Shown here piece by piece: positions 9,397-17,034 of a stretch of 64,000 nt of DNA. The first letter of the stretch is position 1. Each line of letters starts with the position of its first letter. Location: positions 186,001-250,000 of the forward strand of contig NZ_LMOB01000003.1 of assembly GCF_001423185.1 (NCBI RefSeq), read 5' to 3'. The notes under the pieces are model-generated. The model searched no databases. It had not been told where the DNA came from and saw only the letters and a list, made by a program, of their open reading frames with translations. Origin of the DNA: Plantibacter sp. Leaf314 (GTDB lineage: Bacteria > Actinomycetota > Actinomycetes > Actinomycetales > Microbacteriaceae). The position numbers and the translations under genes are program-made.

Positions 9397-10077
9397 ATGA
9401 CCACCACACTGATCACCGGGGCCAACAAGAGCCTCGGTCTCGAGACCGCCCGCCGACTCCTCGAAGCCGGCCACACTGTCTACGCCGGCATGCGCGACGT
9501 GAGCCGGGGTGACGCGGTCGCCGCCCTCGGAGCCCGTCCCGTCCAGCTCGACGTCACCGATCAGGCGAGCGTCGACACGGCGTTCGCCTCCCTTCCGGAG
9601 CTCGACGTCCTCGTGAACAACGCCGGTGTCCTCGGCACCTCCTTCGGCGTCGACGACCTCACACCGGCGTCGATGGAGGAGGTGCTCGACACCAACGTCG
9701 TCGGCATCGTCCGGGTCACCCAGGCCGCACTGCCCCTCCTGCGCCGATCGTCACGACCCGTCATCGTCAACGTCGCGTCCGGCGTCGGGTGGCCGCGCTT
9801 CCTCGCGACCGAGGGCGCCGACGAGTACGGGGTCCCCACCATCCCGTACGCCGCATCGAAGGCGGCCGTCATCGCACTCACCGTGCAGTACGCGAAGAAC
9901 CTGCCGACGTTCCGGGTGAACGTCAGCGACCCCGGATACACGGCGACCGACTTCAACGGCCACGGCGGTCACCAGACGGTCACCGAGGGGACGGACGCCA
10001 CGGTGTCGCTCGCGCTCCTCGGTCCGGACGGACCCACCGGCGAATTCCACAGCCGGCACGGACGCATCGCGTACTGA
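9397..10077 (+). CDS. Short-chain dehydrogenase/reductase
   Basis: A 226-residue classical SDR oxidoreductase. The Rossmann nucleotide-binding motif is TGANKSLG near the N-terminus, followed by LDVTD and NNAG, and the catalytic tyrosine/lysine pair is in YAASKAA. An Arg at the end of the second strand (GMRD) hints at NADPH use. The substrate cannot be predicted. ATG 9397 is the first start giving a normal N-terminus. The gene is divergent from the MmyB-type regulator and ends in a 12-bp hairpin at 10084-10119. Confidence 0.9.
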   Translation: MTTTLITGANKSLGLETARRLLEAGHTVYAGMRDVSRGDAVAALGARPVQLDVTDQASVDTAFASLPELDVLVNNAGVLGTSFGVDDLTPASMEEVLDTNVVGIVRVTQAALPLLRRSSRPVIVNVASGVGWPRFLATEGADEYGVPTIPYAASKAAVIALTVQYAKNLPTFRVNVSDPGYTATDFNGHGGHQTVTEGTDATVSLALLGPDGPTGEFHSRHGRIAY

Positions 10078-10083
10078 GCGCGT

Positions 10084-10119
10084 CCCTGGGAGCCGCACCG
10101 GAACGGCCGGCTCCCAGGG
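10084..10119 (+). terminator. Hairpin after the SDR gene
   Basis: CCCTGGGAGCCG (10084-10095) pairs perfectly with CGGCTCCCAGGG (10108-10119) around a 12-nt loop. It lies just after the SDR stop and before the menG -10. There is no T-run. Confidence 0.6.
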
Positions 10120-10140
10120 CGGCGGACGTAGGATGGACGG

Positions 10141-10845
10141 GTGAACCGCGCCGACCTCTCCAAGCAGCCCGAGCAGGTCTCGGCCATGTTCGACGACGTC
10201 TCGACGAAGTACGACCGCATGAACGCGGTCCTCTCCGTCGGGAACGACGCCCTGTGGCGGATCGCCACCACCCGCGCCGTCGGGCCGGCGGCCGGGGAGC
10301 GCATCCTCGACCTCGCCGCGGGCACCGGCACCTCCTCGGCGGCCCTCGCACGCAACGGTGCCCAGGTCGTCGCCGCCGACTTCTCGCCCGGCATGATCGC
10401 CGTCGGGCGCGAGAAGTACGCGGACCGCTCCGACATCCAGTTCGTGGAAGCCGACGCCACCGCCCTGCCGTTCGCGGACGAGGAGTTCGACGCCACGACG
10501 ATCTCCTTCGGCCTGCGCAACGTCGTCCGACCGAAGGACGCGCTCGCCGAGATGCTCCGCGTCACGAAGCCCGGCGGCCGGATCGTCATCTGCGAGTTCT
10601 CGACGCCGACGTTCGCCCCGATGCGGGCCGCGTACAACCTCTACCTCGAGAAGGTCATGCCGATCGTCGCCGGTGTCGCCTCGTCCAACGCCGAGGCCTA
10701 CACCTACCTCAACGACTCGATCCGCGCCTGGCCGACCCAGCCGGAGCTCGCAGCCTGGCTGCGCGAGGCGGGCTACGAGCACGTCGCCTACCGCAACCTC
10801 ACCGGCGGGATCGTCGCCCTGCACCGTGGGCTGAAGCCCGCCTGA
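10141..10845 (+). CDS. menG: Demethylmenaquinone methyltransferase
   Basis: A 234-residue SAM-dependent methyltransferase of the UbiE/MenG family, which methylates demethylmenaquinone in the last step of menaquinone synthesis. The N-terminal FDDVSTKYDRMNAVLS is the family signature, ILDLAAGTGTSSAAL is the SAM-binding motif I, and TISFGLRNVVRPKDAL is the second UbiE signature. The GTG start follows TAGGAT (10129-10134) by six bases, so it is probably leaderless. Ubiquinone activity is unlikely in an actinobacterium. The gene is often called ubiE. Confidence 0.95.
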   Translation: MNRADLSKQPEQVSAMFDDVSTKYDRMNAVLSVGNDALWRIATTRAVGPAAGERILDLAAGTGTSSAALARNGAQVVAADFSPGMIAVGREKYADRSDIQFVEADATALPFADEEFDATTISFGLRNVVRPKDALAEMLRVTKPGGRIVICEFSTPTFAPMRAAYNLYLEKVMPIVAGVASSNAEAYTYLNDSIRAWPTQPELAAWLREAGYEHVAYRNLTGGIVALHRGLKPA

Positions 10846-10853
10846 TCGTCCGA

Positions 10854-10883
10854 TCGGCCCGCGGGTTCCCGCGCCCGGGCCGA
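10854..10883 (+). terminator. Hairpin after menG
   Basis: TCGGCCCG (10854-10861) pairs with CGGGCCGA (10876-10883), and the loop itself folds into a short GCGGG/CCCGC stem. It directly follows the menG stop. No T-run follows. Confidence 0.5.
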
Positions 10884-10957
10884 CGAAGCGGTACCGATCC
10901 CGGCGTCAGGTAGGCGTCTGGGCGACGGATTCCGTCGTCCCCGCCCGAACGGGAGCA

Positions 10958-10987
10958 TTGACACACGGGTGCGCCCGGCCCTACCGT
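10958..10987 (+). promoter_or_regulatory. Consensus promoter of the APC permease
   Basis: A perfect -35 TTGACA (10958-10963) is followed after 18 bp by TACCGT (10982-10987). The ATG begins six bases after the -10, so the transcript should start at or next to the start codon. This is the clearest complete example of the leaderless arrangement seen through the window. Confidence 0.7.
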
Positions 10988-10993
10988 TCCGTC

Positions 10994-12553
10994 ATGACAG
11001 CACAGGACACGGACCGCGCTTCGCAGTCGGGACCGCCCACCGGCGGTAAGGGACTCGCCACCGGCACGCTCGGGCTGTTCGGCTCGGTGATCATCGGTCT
11101 GGCCTCGACCGCTCCGGTCTACTCGCTCGTCGCGACGCTCGGGTTCGTCGTCCTCGCCGTCGGCGCCCAAGCGCCGATCGCCTTCATCGTGGCCTTCATC
11201 CCGATGCTGTTCATCGCCTTCGCCTACCGCGAGCTGAACCGCGACGTGCCGGACTGCGGCACCACCTTCACCTGGGCGACGAAGGCCTTCAACCCCGTCA
11301 CCGGATGGATCGGCGGGTGGGGCGTGGCACTCGCCGGCATCGTCGTGCTCGCCAACCTCGCGCAGATCGCCGGACAGTACCTGTGGCTGCTCATCGGTGA
11401 CGGCTCGCTCGCCTCGAACGTGCCGCTCGTGACGGCGACCGGTGTCGTCTTCATCGCGCTCATGACCTGGGTGTCGTACCGCGGGATCGAGCTCGGCGAG
11501 CGGATCCAGAACATCCTGCTGGCCGTGCAGTACCTCGCGCTCGTCCTGTTCGCCGTGTTCGCCTTCGTCGGGGTCGCGAACGGGACGGCGCCCGACGCGA
11601 CGCCGATCTCCCTCGACTGGTTCAACCCGTTCGCCTTCACCGACTACCACGGCTTCATCGAGGCGGTCCTGCTCGCCCTGTTCATCTACTGGGGCTGGGA
11701 CACCTGCCTCGCCCTCAATGAGGAGACGAAGGACCCGCAGAAGATCCCCGGTCGCGCCGCCCTCATCTCCACCGTGGTCCTCCTGGTCACCTACGTCACC
11801 GTCACGGTGGCCGCCATGGCGTACGCCGGCCTGGGCGACACCGGCACGGGCCTCGGCAACGAGGACAACGCAAACGACATCTTCCTCGCCCTCAAGGACC
11901 TGGTCCTCGGGCCGTGGGCGTGGGTGCTCGTCGTCGCCGTGCTGATCTCCGCGGTGTCCTCGACGCAGACGACGATCCTCCCCACCGCGCGCGGGACCCT
12001 CTCGATGGCGGCGTACAGCGCGCTGCCGAAGCGGTTCTCGACCGTGCACCCCACGTTCAAGACGCCGTCGTTCTCGACGCTCGTGATGGGGATCGTGGCG
12101 ATCGTCTACTACGTCGGCATGACGTTCGTCAGCGAGAACATCCTCGCGGACTCGATCCTCTCGCTCGGGCTCGCGATCGCGTTCTACTACGGCATCACCG
12201 GCTATGCCTGCGTCTGGTACTTCCGGAAGGTGCTGTTCCGCTCGGCGCAGGACTTCTTCTTCAAGGGCCTCTTCCCGCTCCTCGGCGCGCTGATGCTCAC
12301 CTACGCCTTCGTGCAGAGCTGCATCGACATGTTCGACGTCGACTACGGCTACACCGTGCTGTTCGGTGTGGGCGGCACGTTCGTGATCGGCGTCGGGTCG
12401 CTCGCCTTCGGCTTCGTGCTCATGCTGCTCTGGTACACGCGGAAGGCCTCCCGTCCGTTCTTCCGTGGCGAGAGCCTCAACCGCGACACCGAGGTGCTCG
12501 TGCCGGATGAGCCGATCGAGTACGGCCGTTCCGTCGACGGCGGCCTCACCTGA
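10994..12553 (+). CDS. APC-family amino-acid/polyamine permease
   Basis: A 519-residue integral membrane protein with about twelve membrane helices, of the amino acid-polyamine-organocation superfamily. The N-terminal helix LGLFGSVIIGLASTAPVYS carries the glycine-rich break that binds the substrate backbone in LeuT-fold carriers. The long loop SAVSSTQTTILPTARGTLSM and the soluble C-terminal tail EVLVPDEPIEYG match actinobacterial APC permeases. The transported amino acid is not predictable. Expression is from the strong TTGACA-N18-TACCGT promoter directly before the ATG. A dispersed repeat copy follows at 12559. Confidence 0.9.
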   Translation: MTAQDTDRASQSGPPTGGKGLATGTLGLFGSVIIGLASTAPVYSLVATLGFVVLAVGAQAPIAFIVAFIPMLFIAFAYRELNRDVPDCGTTFTWATKAFNPVTGWIGGWGVALAGIVVLANLAQIAGQYLWLLIGDGSLASNVPLVTATGVVFIALMTWVSYRGIELGERIQNILLAVQYLALVLFAVFAFVGVANGTAPDATPISLDWFNPFAFTDYHGFIEAVLLALFIYWGWDTCLALNEETKDPQKIPGRAALISTVVLLVTYVTVTVAAMAYAGLGDTGTGLGNEDNANDIFLALKDLVLGPWAWVLVVAVLISAVSSTQTTILPTARGTLSMAAYSALPKRFSTVHPTFKTPSFSTLVMGIVAIVYYVGMTFVSENILADSILSLGLAIAFYYGITGYACVWYFRKVLFRSAQDFFFKGLFPLLGALMLTYAFVQSCIDMFDVDYGYTVLFGVGGTFVIGVGSLAFGFVLMLLWYTRKASRPFFRGESLNRDTEVLVPDEPIEYGRSVDGGLT

Positions 12554-12558
12554 CCCCT

Positions 12559-12583
12559 GGTCCCTGAGCCTGTCGACGGGCGC
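12559..12583 (+). repeat. Dispersed intergenic repeat, copy 1
   Basis: The copy reads GGTCCCTGAGCCTGTCGACG followed by GGCGC. The same sequence, with one or two changes, occurs at 21392 and 61278, and in reverse as a cluster at 23869-23952. All copies are between genes. Confidence 0.7.
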
Positions 12584-12624
12584 ATCACCCGGTCTCGTTC
12601 AGCCACGCCGGGCATACTGGTGGC

Positions 12625-13062
12625 ATGTTGGACTCCCTGCCAGGCGGCCCGTGGATCTGGGGCATCGCGATCGTCGGTCTCGTGCTGGTCGTCATCCTGC
12701 TGAACGCGAAGCGGGCGAAGTCGGCGTTCGCCAAGCCGTACGAGCGGTACGACACGACCGAGATCCCGCCGGACACCCCGGGCACACGCGAGTACATCGT
12801 GCGCGACGACGCGACCGGGGCCCGGCTCCAGTTCGTGGCGTCCGGCCCCTCCGCGAGGATCGCCCTGGTCGTCGTGCCGCCCAAGCACCTCGGCACGGGC
12901 GTCGAGGCAGGGCTCTTCCGTGCCGCGCTGCCGGCGGCGCCAGGGGTCGACGCCTGGACGTGGCCGCCCCTCAACACCGACGGGTACACGATGCTCCTGG
13001 ACCTCGCGCACGAGTTCCCGCACCTGGCGTTCTACGACGCCGAGGGCGTCCGGCTCCGGTGA
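12625..13062 (+). CDS. Single-pass membrane protein of unknown function
   Basis: A 145-residue protein with one N-terminal membrane segment (about residues 9-27, IWGIAIVGLVLVVILLNA) and a soluble domain. The soluble part contains RDDATGARLQFVASG, then VVVPPKHLGTG and a WTWPPLNTDGYTMLLDL stretch. I do not recognise a characterised family; similar short proteins are common in Microbacteriaceae. CATACT (12613-12618) lies six bases before the ATG, suggesting leaderless expression. It sits between the permease and the palindrome upstream of the polyprenyl synthase. Confidence 0.75.
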   Translation: MLDSLPGGPWIWGIAIVGLVLVVILLNAKRAKSAFAKPYERYDTTEIPPDTPGTREYIVRDDATGARLQFVASGPSARIALVVVPPKHLGTGVEAGLFRAALPAAPGVDAWTWPPLNTDGYTMLLDLAHEFPHLAFYDAEGVRLR

Positions 13063-13069
13063 TCTCGGG

Positions 13070-13088
13070 GCTGTGGTCCGACCACAGC
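13070..13088. promoter_or_regulatory. Perfect 19-bp palindrome, GntR/FadR-type operator candidate
   Basis: GCTGTGGTC-C-GACCACAGC has two perfect 9-bp arms around one central base. The core TGGTCCGACCA resembles operators of the FadR subfamily of GntR regulators. It lies 77 bp before the polyprenyl synthase start codon. It could instead fold as a short hairpin (7-bp stem, 5-nt loop) ending the gene before it, but there is no T-run. No gntR gene is in the window. Confidence 0.45.
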
Positions 13089-13164
13089 TGTCAATCGGCT
13101 GTCCGCGGCCGTGCATTCGAGCGCTCCGGCACCGGTGGCGGGCTGCCCCGGCTAGGCTAGAGCT

Positions 13165-14226
13165 GTGAATCCCAGCGCGACCCGACGTGTCAGCAGCCTG
13201 GCCAGCCAGGCCGGGCTTGCCGAACGCATGTTCGCGACCGGAGCGGACCGCAAGCTCGCCCGGACGATCGACGACGGCGTCGCCCGCCTCGAGATCGGGC
13301 TGGAGGAGCAGCTGGGCTTCACCGACGACCTCGTCGACGTGACGGCCCGCTATCTGCTCGAGGCCGGCGGCAAGCGGGTGCGCCCCCTGTTGACCATGCT
13401 CATCGCGCAACTCGGCGACGGCATCACCGAGGACGTCCTGCAGGCGGCCGAGGCGATCGAGATCACGCACCTCGGCTCGCTGTACCACGACGACGTCATG
13501 GACGACGCCGACAAGCGCCGCGGCGTGCCCAGCGCGCACCAGGTGTTCGGGAACAACACGGCCATCCTCACCGGCGACCTCCTGTTCGCCCGGGCCAGCC
13601 AGATCATGGCCGACCTCGGCGAACGCGCGATCCGGATCCAGGCAGCCACCTTCGAGCGCCTGGTCCTCGGGCAGCTGCACGAGACCACCGGACCCCGCGA
13701 GGGGCAGGACGAGGTCGAGCACTACATCCAGGTGCTCGCCGACAAGACCGGCTCGCTCATCGCCGCCGCCGCCCGCAGCGGTGTCGTGTTCTCCAACGCA
13801 CCGGCCGAATTCGAGAACGCGGTCGTGGAGTTCGGCGAGAAGGTGGGTATCGCGTTCCAGCTCATCGACGACGTCATCGACCTCTCGCCGCAGCCGGAGG
13901 AGACGGGCAAGGTGCCCGGTACCGACCTCCGGGCCGGTGTCGTGACCCTCCCGATGCTCTACCTCCGTCGAGAAGCCGCCACCGACCCCGAGGCGGCCGC
14001 GCTCGTCGCACGACTCGACGCCGAGGTCGCCGAGACGGACCACGACCCGGTCCGCTTCGCCGCCCTCGTCGCCACGCTGCGCGACCACGCCGTCACCGCC
14101 CGCACGTTCGCCGAGGCGCAGCAGTGGGCCAACGAGGCGATCGCAGCACTCGCACCGCTGCCCGACGGCTCGGTGAAGAAGGCACTCGTGCACTTCGCGA
14201 AGGCGATCGTCGACCGCAGGAGCTGA
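13165..14226 (+). CDS. Polyprenyl diphosphate synthase
   Basis: A 353-residue trans-isoprenyl diphosphate synthase that elongates allylic diphosphates with isopentenyl diphosphate, probably to the menaquinone side chain. The first aspartate-rich motif is SLYHDDVMDDADKRRG (DDxxD) and the second is FQLIDDVIDLS; GGKRVRPLL and the chain-length region between them are typical. It is the natural donor for MenA, though product length cannot be read with confidence. The GTG start follows TAGGCT (13153-13158) by six bases, so leaderless expression is likely. A 19-bp palindrome at 13070 may be an operator. Confidence 0.93.
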   Translation: MNPSATRRVSSLASQAGLAERMFATGADRKLARTIDDGVARLEIGLEEQLGFTDDLVDVTARYLLEAGGKRVRPLLTMLIAQLGDGITEDVLQAAEAIEITHLGSLYHDDVMDDADKRRGVPSAHQVFGNNTAILTGDLLFARASQIMADLGERAIRIQAATFERLVLGQLHETTGPREGQDEVEHYIQVLADKTGSLIAAAARSGVVFSNAPAEFENAVVEFGEKVGIAFQLIDDVIDLSPQPEETGKVPGTDLRAGVVTLPMLYLRREAATDPEAAALVARLDAEVAETDHDPVRFAALVATLRDHAVTARTFAEAQQWANEAIAALAPLPDGSVKKALVHFAKAIVDRRS

Positions 14227-14345
14227 CACCGCCGCCGCTCCGGCACGACCGGGGTGGCACGGTGTCCGCGACGCGAACGCATCACGGCCGGAGTGCTCCT
14301 CCGGCCGGACCCGGAACCCCGCACGGGGACACGAAAGGAACCACC

Positions 14346-15731
14346 GTGACCAAGCTCAGGCTGGCCATCGTCGGCGCAGGACCCGCAGGCATCTACGCGG
14401 CGGACATCCTCCTCAAGGCGGAACGGAAGTTCGACGTCTCCATCGACCTCTTCGAGCAGCTCCCGGCTCCGTACGGACTCGTCCGCTACGGCGTCGCGCC
14501 GGACCACCCGCGGATCAAGGGCATCGTCAACGCCCTCCGCGACGTCCTCGACCGCGGCGACATCCGCATCTTCGGCAACGTGCGGTTCGGGGTCGACATC
14601 ACACTCGACGACCTCAAGCACCACTACAACGCGGTCATCTTCTCCACCGGAGCCGTCGAGGACGCCCCGCTCGACATTCCGGGGATCGACCTCGACGGGT
14701 CCTACGGTGCAGCTGAGTTCGTGAGCTGGTTCGACGGTCACCCGGACGTTCCGCGCACCTGGCCGCTCGAGGCACAGTCGATCGCCGTCATCGGCAACGG
14801 CAACGTCGCACTCGACGTCGCCCGCATGCTCGCGAAGCACCCGGAGGACCTCCTGCCGACGGAGATCCCGGCGAACGTCCACGAGGGTCTGCAGCAGTCG
14901 CCCGTGACCGACGTGCACGTCTTCGGCCGTCGCGGACCCGCGCAGGTGAAGTTCACGCCGCTCGAGTTGCGAGAACTCGGCGAGCTCAACGACGTCGACA
15001 TGATCCTCCACGACGAGGACTTCGACTACGACGACGCGTCGAAGGCGGCCGTGGCGAGCAACAAGCAGGTCATGGTCATCGACCGCGTCCTGCAGCAGTG
15101 GCGCACCCGCGAGGTCGGGCAGGCGTCCCGTCGCCTGCACCTGCACTTCTACGCGAAGCCGCTCGAACTCGTCGACGACGGCGCCGGCAAGGTCGCGGCG
15201 TTCCGGTACGAGCGCACGCGTCCGGACGGACAGGGCGGGGTCGAGGGCACGGGCGAGGTCCGCGAGCTCCCGATCCAGGCGCTCTACCGCGCGGTGGGGT
15301 ACTTCGGCAGCCCGCTGCCCGGTGTGCCCTTCGACGCGCGACACGGCGTCATCCCCAACCACGAGGGCAAGGTGCTCCACCCCGAGAGCAACGAGCGCGT
15401 CCCCGGGGTCTACGCCACCGGGTGGATCAAGCGCGGGCCGGTCGGTCTCATCGGCCACACGAAGTCGGACGCCATGGAGACCGTCGCCCACGTCATCAAC
15501 GACCAGGCCGACTGGTGGTCGCCGGCCGAGCCCGAGGAGGAGGCCGTCGTCGCCCTGCTCGAGTCGCGCGGGGTGGCCTACACGGACCTCGAGGGCTGGC
15601 ACCTGCTCGATCAGCACGAGATCGCCCTCGGCGAGCCGCAGGGTCGGGCGCGCGTCAAGGTGGTCCCGCGCGAGGAGATGGTCGCCATCTCCCGTGCGCA
15701 GGATCCCGAGGGCGGCGTGCCGACCGTCTGA
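14346..15731 (+). CDS. fprA: Ferredoxin/adrenodoxin-type NADP+ reductase (FprA-like)
   Basis: A 461-residue flavoprotein of the adrenodoxin-reductase family that moves electrons between NADPH and ferredoxin. The N-terminal FAD motif is AIVGAGPAGIYAADIL, followed by APYGLVRYGVAPDHP, characteristic of this family. The NADP-binding motif is AVIGNGNVALDVARML with the adjacent FGRRGPAQVKFTPLELREL. Near the C-terminus GVYATGWIKRGPVGLIGH completes the FAD site. The GTG start has AAAGGA about 8 nt upstream. The gene follows the polyprenyl synthase at 119 bp and ends in a 30-base palindrome at 15746. Confidence 0.93.
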   Translation: MTKLRLAIVGAGPAGIYAADILLKAERKFDVSIDLFEQLPAPYGLVRYGVAPDHPRIKGIVNALRDVLDRGDIRIFGNVRFGVDITLDDLKHHYNAVIFSTGAVEDAPLDIPGIDLDGSYGAAEFVSWFDGHPDVPRTWPLEAQSIAVIGNGNVALDVARMLAKHPEDLLPTEIPANVHEGLQQSPVTDVHVFGRRGPAQVKFTPLELRELGELNDVDMILHDEDFDYDDASKAAVASNKQVMVIDRVLQQWRTREVGQASRRLHLHFYAKPLELVDDGAGKVAAFRYERTRPDGQGGVEGTGEVRELPIQALYRAVGYFGSPLPGVPFDARHGVIPNHEGKVLHPESNERVPGVYATGWIKRGPVGLIGHTKSDAMETVAHVINDQADWWSPAEPEEEAVVALLESRGVAYTDLEGWHLLDQHEIALGEPQGRARVKVVPREEMVAISRAQDPEGGVPTV

Positions 15732-15745
15732 TCGCTCGTCGAGCG

Positions 15746-15775
15746 TGACGCAGCCCGATCGATCGGGCTGCGTCA
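15746..15775 (+). terminator. Perfect 30-base palindromic hairpin after fprA
   Basis: Two 15-base arms, beginning TGACGCAGCCCGATC, are perfectly complementary and abut, so the hairpin has a ~13-bp stem with a four-base loop. No T-run follows. Confidence 0.6.
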
Positions 15776-15827
15776 ACCCGGTCGCCCGGACCATCGTCCG
15801 AAGTGTGTCGGTCACTATGCTGGACGA

Positions 15828-16961
15828 ATGACCGACCCCAACGCGCCCCAGAACGTCCCGTCGGACCAGCCGACGTCCGTCCCGCCGTCCGATCCGCCGG
15901 CATTCGTCGCCGACGGCCAGCAGCAGTCGCAGCAGCAGCCGCGGTACGGCGAGATGCACCCGGACCCCGTGCAGCAGCAGTGGAACCAGACCGGCCAGCA
16001 GACGCCGGCGCCGCAGCAGGCGGGGCAGTGGAGCCAGCCGCAGTCCGGCGACCAGGGTGGCCAGTGGGGTCAGCCGCAGCAGGGCCAGTACGGCCAGCCG
16101 AACGACCCGTCCGCCGCGACGCAGCACACCGGCCAGTACGGACAGGAGACCGGCCAGTACGGTCAGGACGCCGGCCAGTACGGTCAGTCCCAGACCGGTC
16201 AGTACGGCCAGCCGCAGCACACCGGCCAGTACGGCGCGCCCCAGGCGCCCTACGGTCAGTCGCAGAACGGCCAGTACGGTCAGCCGCAGCAGCAGTACGC
16301 GCAGGCTCAGCCGAAGGCGCCGAACCCCCGGGCGCGCGAGACCCGTCTCGCGCTCATCTCGGTGGGCATCGCGGGCGGTATCGCTGCAGCCGTCGCCCTC
16401 GTGGGCCTCATCGGCTCCTTCTTCAGCATCTCGGAGTACTTCCCCGTCGGTGACGTCCTCCTGAGCTTCGGCGCCAACCTGGTGAACATCGCCCTGTGGG
16501 GTGCCGGCGCAGCGCTCATCCTGATCCTCGTCCGCCCCCTGACGCGGGTCCGCACGGCGCGAGACCTCGTGCAGTCGGTCGGTATCGCCGCCGCGGTCGG
16601 CACCGGTGTCATGATGCTCATCGTGCTGATCGTCACGATCGTGCGCGGCGTGGTCGAGCAGTACGGGACCGCGACGTTCATCGTCAACCAGGGCTTCCTG
16701 TCGCCGCTCCTGTACGGTGTGACGCTCGCCGGCTTCCTGACGATCGGTGCGCTGCTCGCAACGCGTTTCGTCGCACCCGAGGGGCTCGCCGATGCTCCGC
16801 GAGGTCAGCACGACCAGCACCAGCAGGGCCAGCACCACCAGCAGCAGCACGGCCAGCCGGAGCACGGTCAGCACCAGCAGGGTCAGCACCAGCAGGCGCC
16901 GCAGCAGCCGTACGGGCAGCAGCCGCAGGGCCCGCAGCAGCACAACCCCTACCAGCAGTAG
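15828..16961 (+). CDS. Gln/Gly/Tyr-rich membrane protein with prion-like tails
   Basis: A 377-residue protein in three parts. Residues 1-165 are low complexity, dominated by Gln, Gly, Pro and Tyr, with at least eight GQYGQ-like units (DNA 16069-16290). Residues ~166-320 contain about four membrane segments (LALISVGIAGGIAAAVALVG, then FGANLVNIALWGAGAALILI and two more). The last ~55 residues are again Gln/His-rich (QHQQGQHQQ). Function is unknown; the tails should be disordered and cytoplasmic or cell-wall facing. TATGCT (15816-15821) lies six bases before the ATG. A 12-bp hairpin follows at 16969. Confidence 0.85.
   Translation: MTDPNAPQNVPSDQPTSVPPSDPPAFVADGQQQSQQQPRYGEMHPDPVQQQWNQTGQQTPAPQQAGQWSQPQSGDQGGQWGQPQQGQYGQPNDPSAATQHTGQYGQETGQYGQDAGQYGQSQTGQYGQPQHTGQYGAPQAPYGQSQNGQYGQPQQQYAQAQPKAPNPRARETRLALISVGIAGGIAAAVALVGLIGSFFSISEYFPVGDVLLSFGANLVNIALWGAGAALILILVRPLTRVRTARDLVQSVGIAAAVGTGVMMLIVLIVTIVRGVVEQYGTATFIVNQGFLSPLLYGVTLAGFLTIGALLATRFVAPEGLADAPRGQHDQHQQGQHHQQQHGQPEHGQHQQGQHQQAPQQPYGQQPQGPQQHNPYQQ
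16069..16290 (+). repeat. Degenerate tandem repeat encoding GQYGQ units
   Basis: The unit GGCCAGTACGGNCAG recurs at irregular 18-36 bp spacing inside the gene at 15828. All copies keep the reading frame. The repeats could recombine and change copy number. Confidence 0.8.
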
Positions 16962-16968
16962 TCGACGA

Positions 16969-17001
16969 CCGGATGGTCCGCGCGGAAGCCGGACCATCCG
17001 G
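16969..17001 (+). terminator. Hairpin after the Gln-rich membrane protein gene
   Basis: CCGGATGGTCCG (16969-16980) and CGGACCATCCGG (16990-17001) form a perfect 12-bp stem with a nine-base loop. It starts seven bases after the stop codon. No T-run follows. Confidence 0.6.
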
Positions 17002-17034
17002 GGGTCGATCGCTCGCGCACGGTAGCGTGGCGAC

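Noticed and set aside
16069..16290. Short regularly recurring units considered as a CRISPR-like array
   Set aside because: The repeats are in frame, degenerate, irregularly spaced and encode GQYGQ. There are no spacers and no cas genes.
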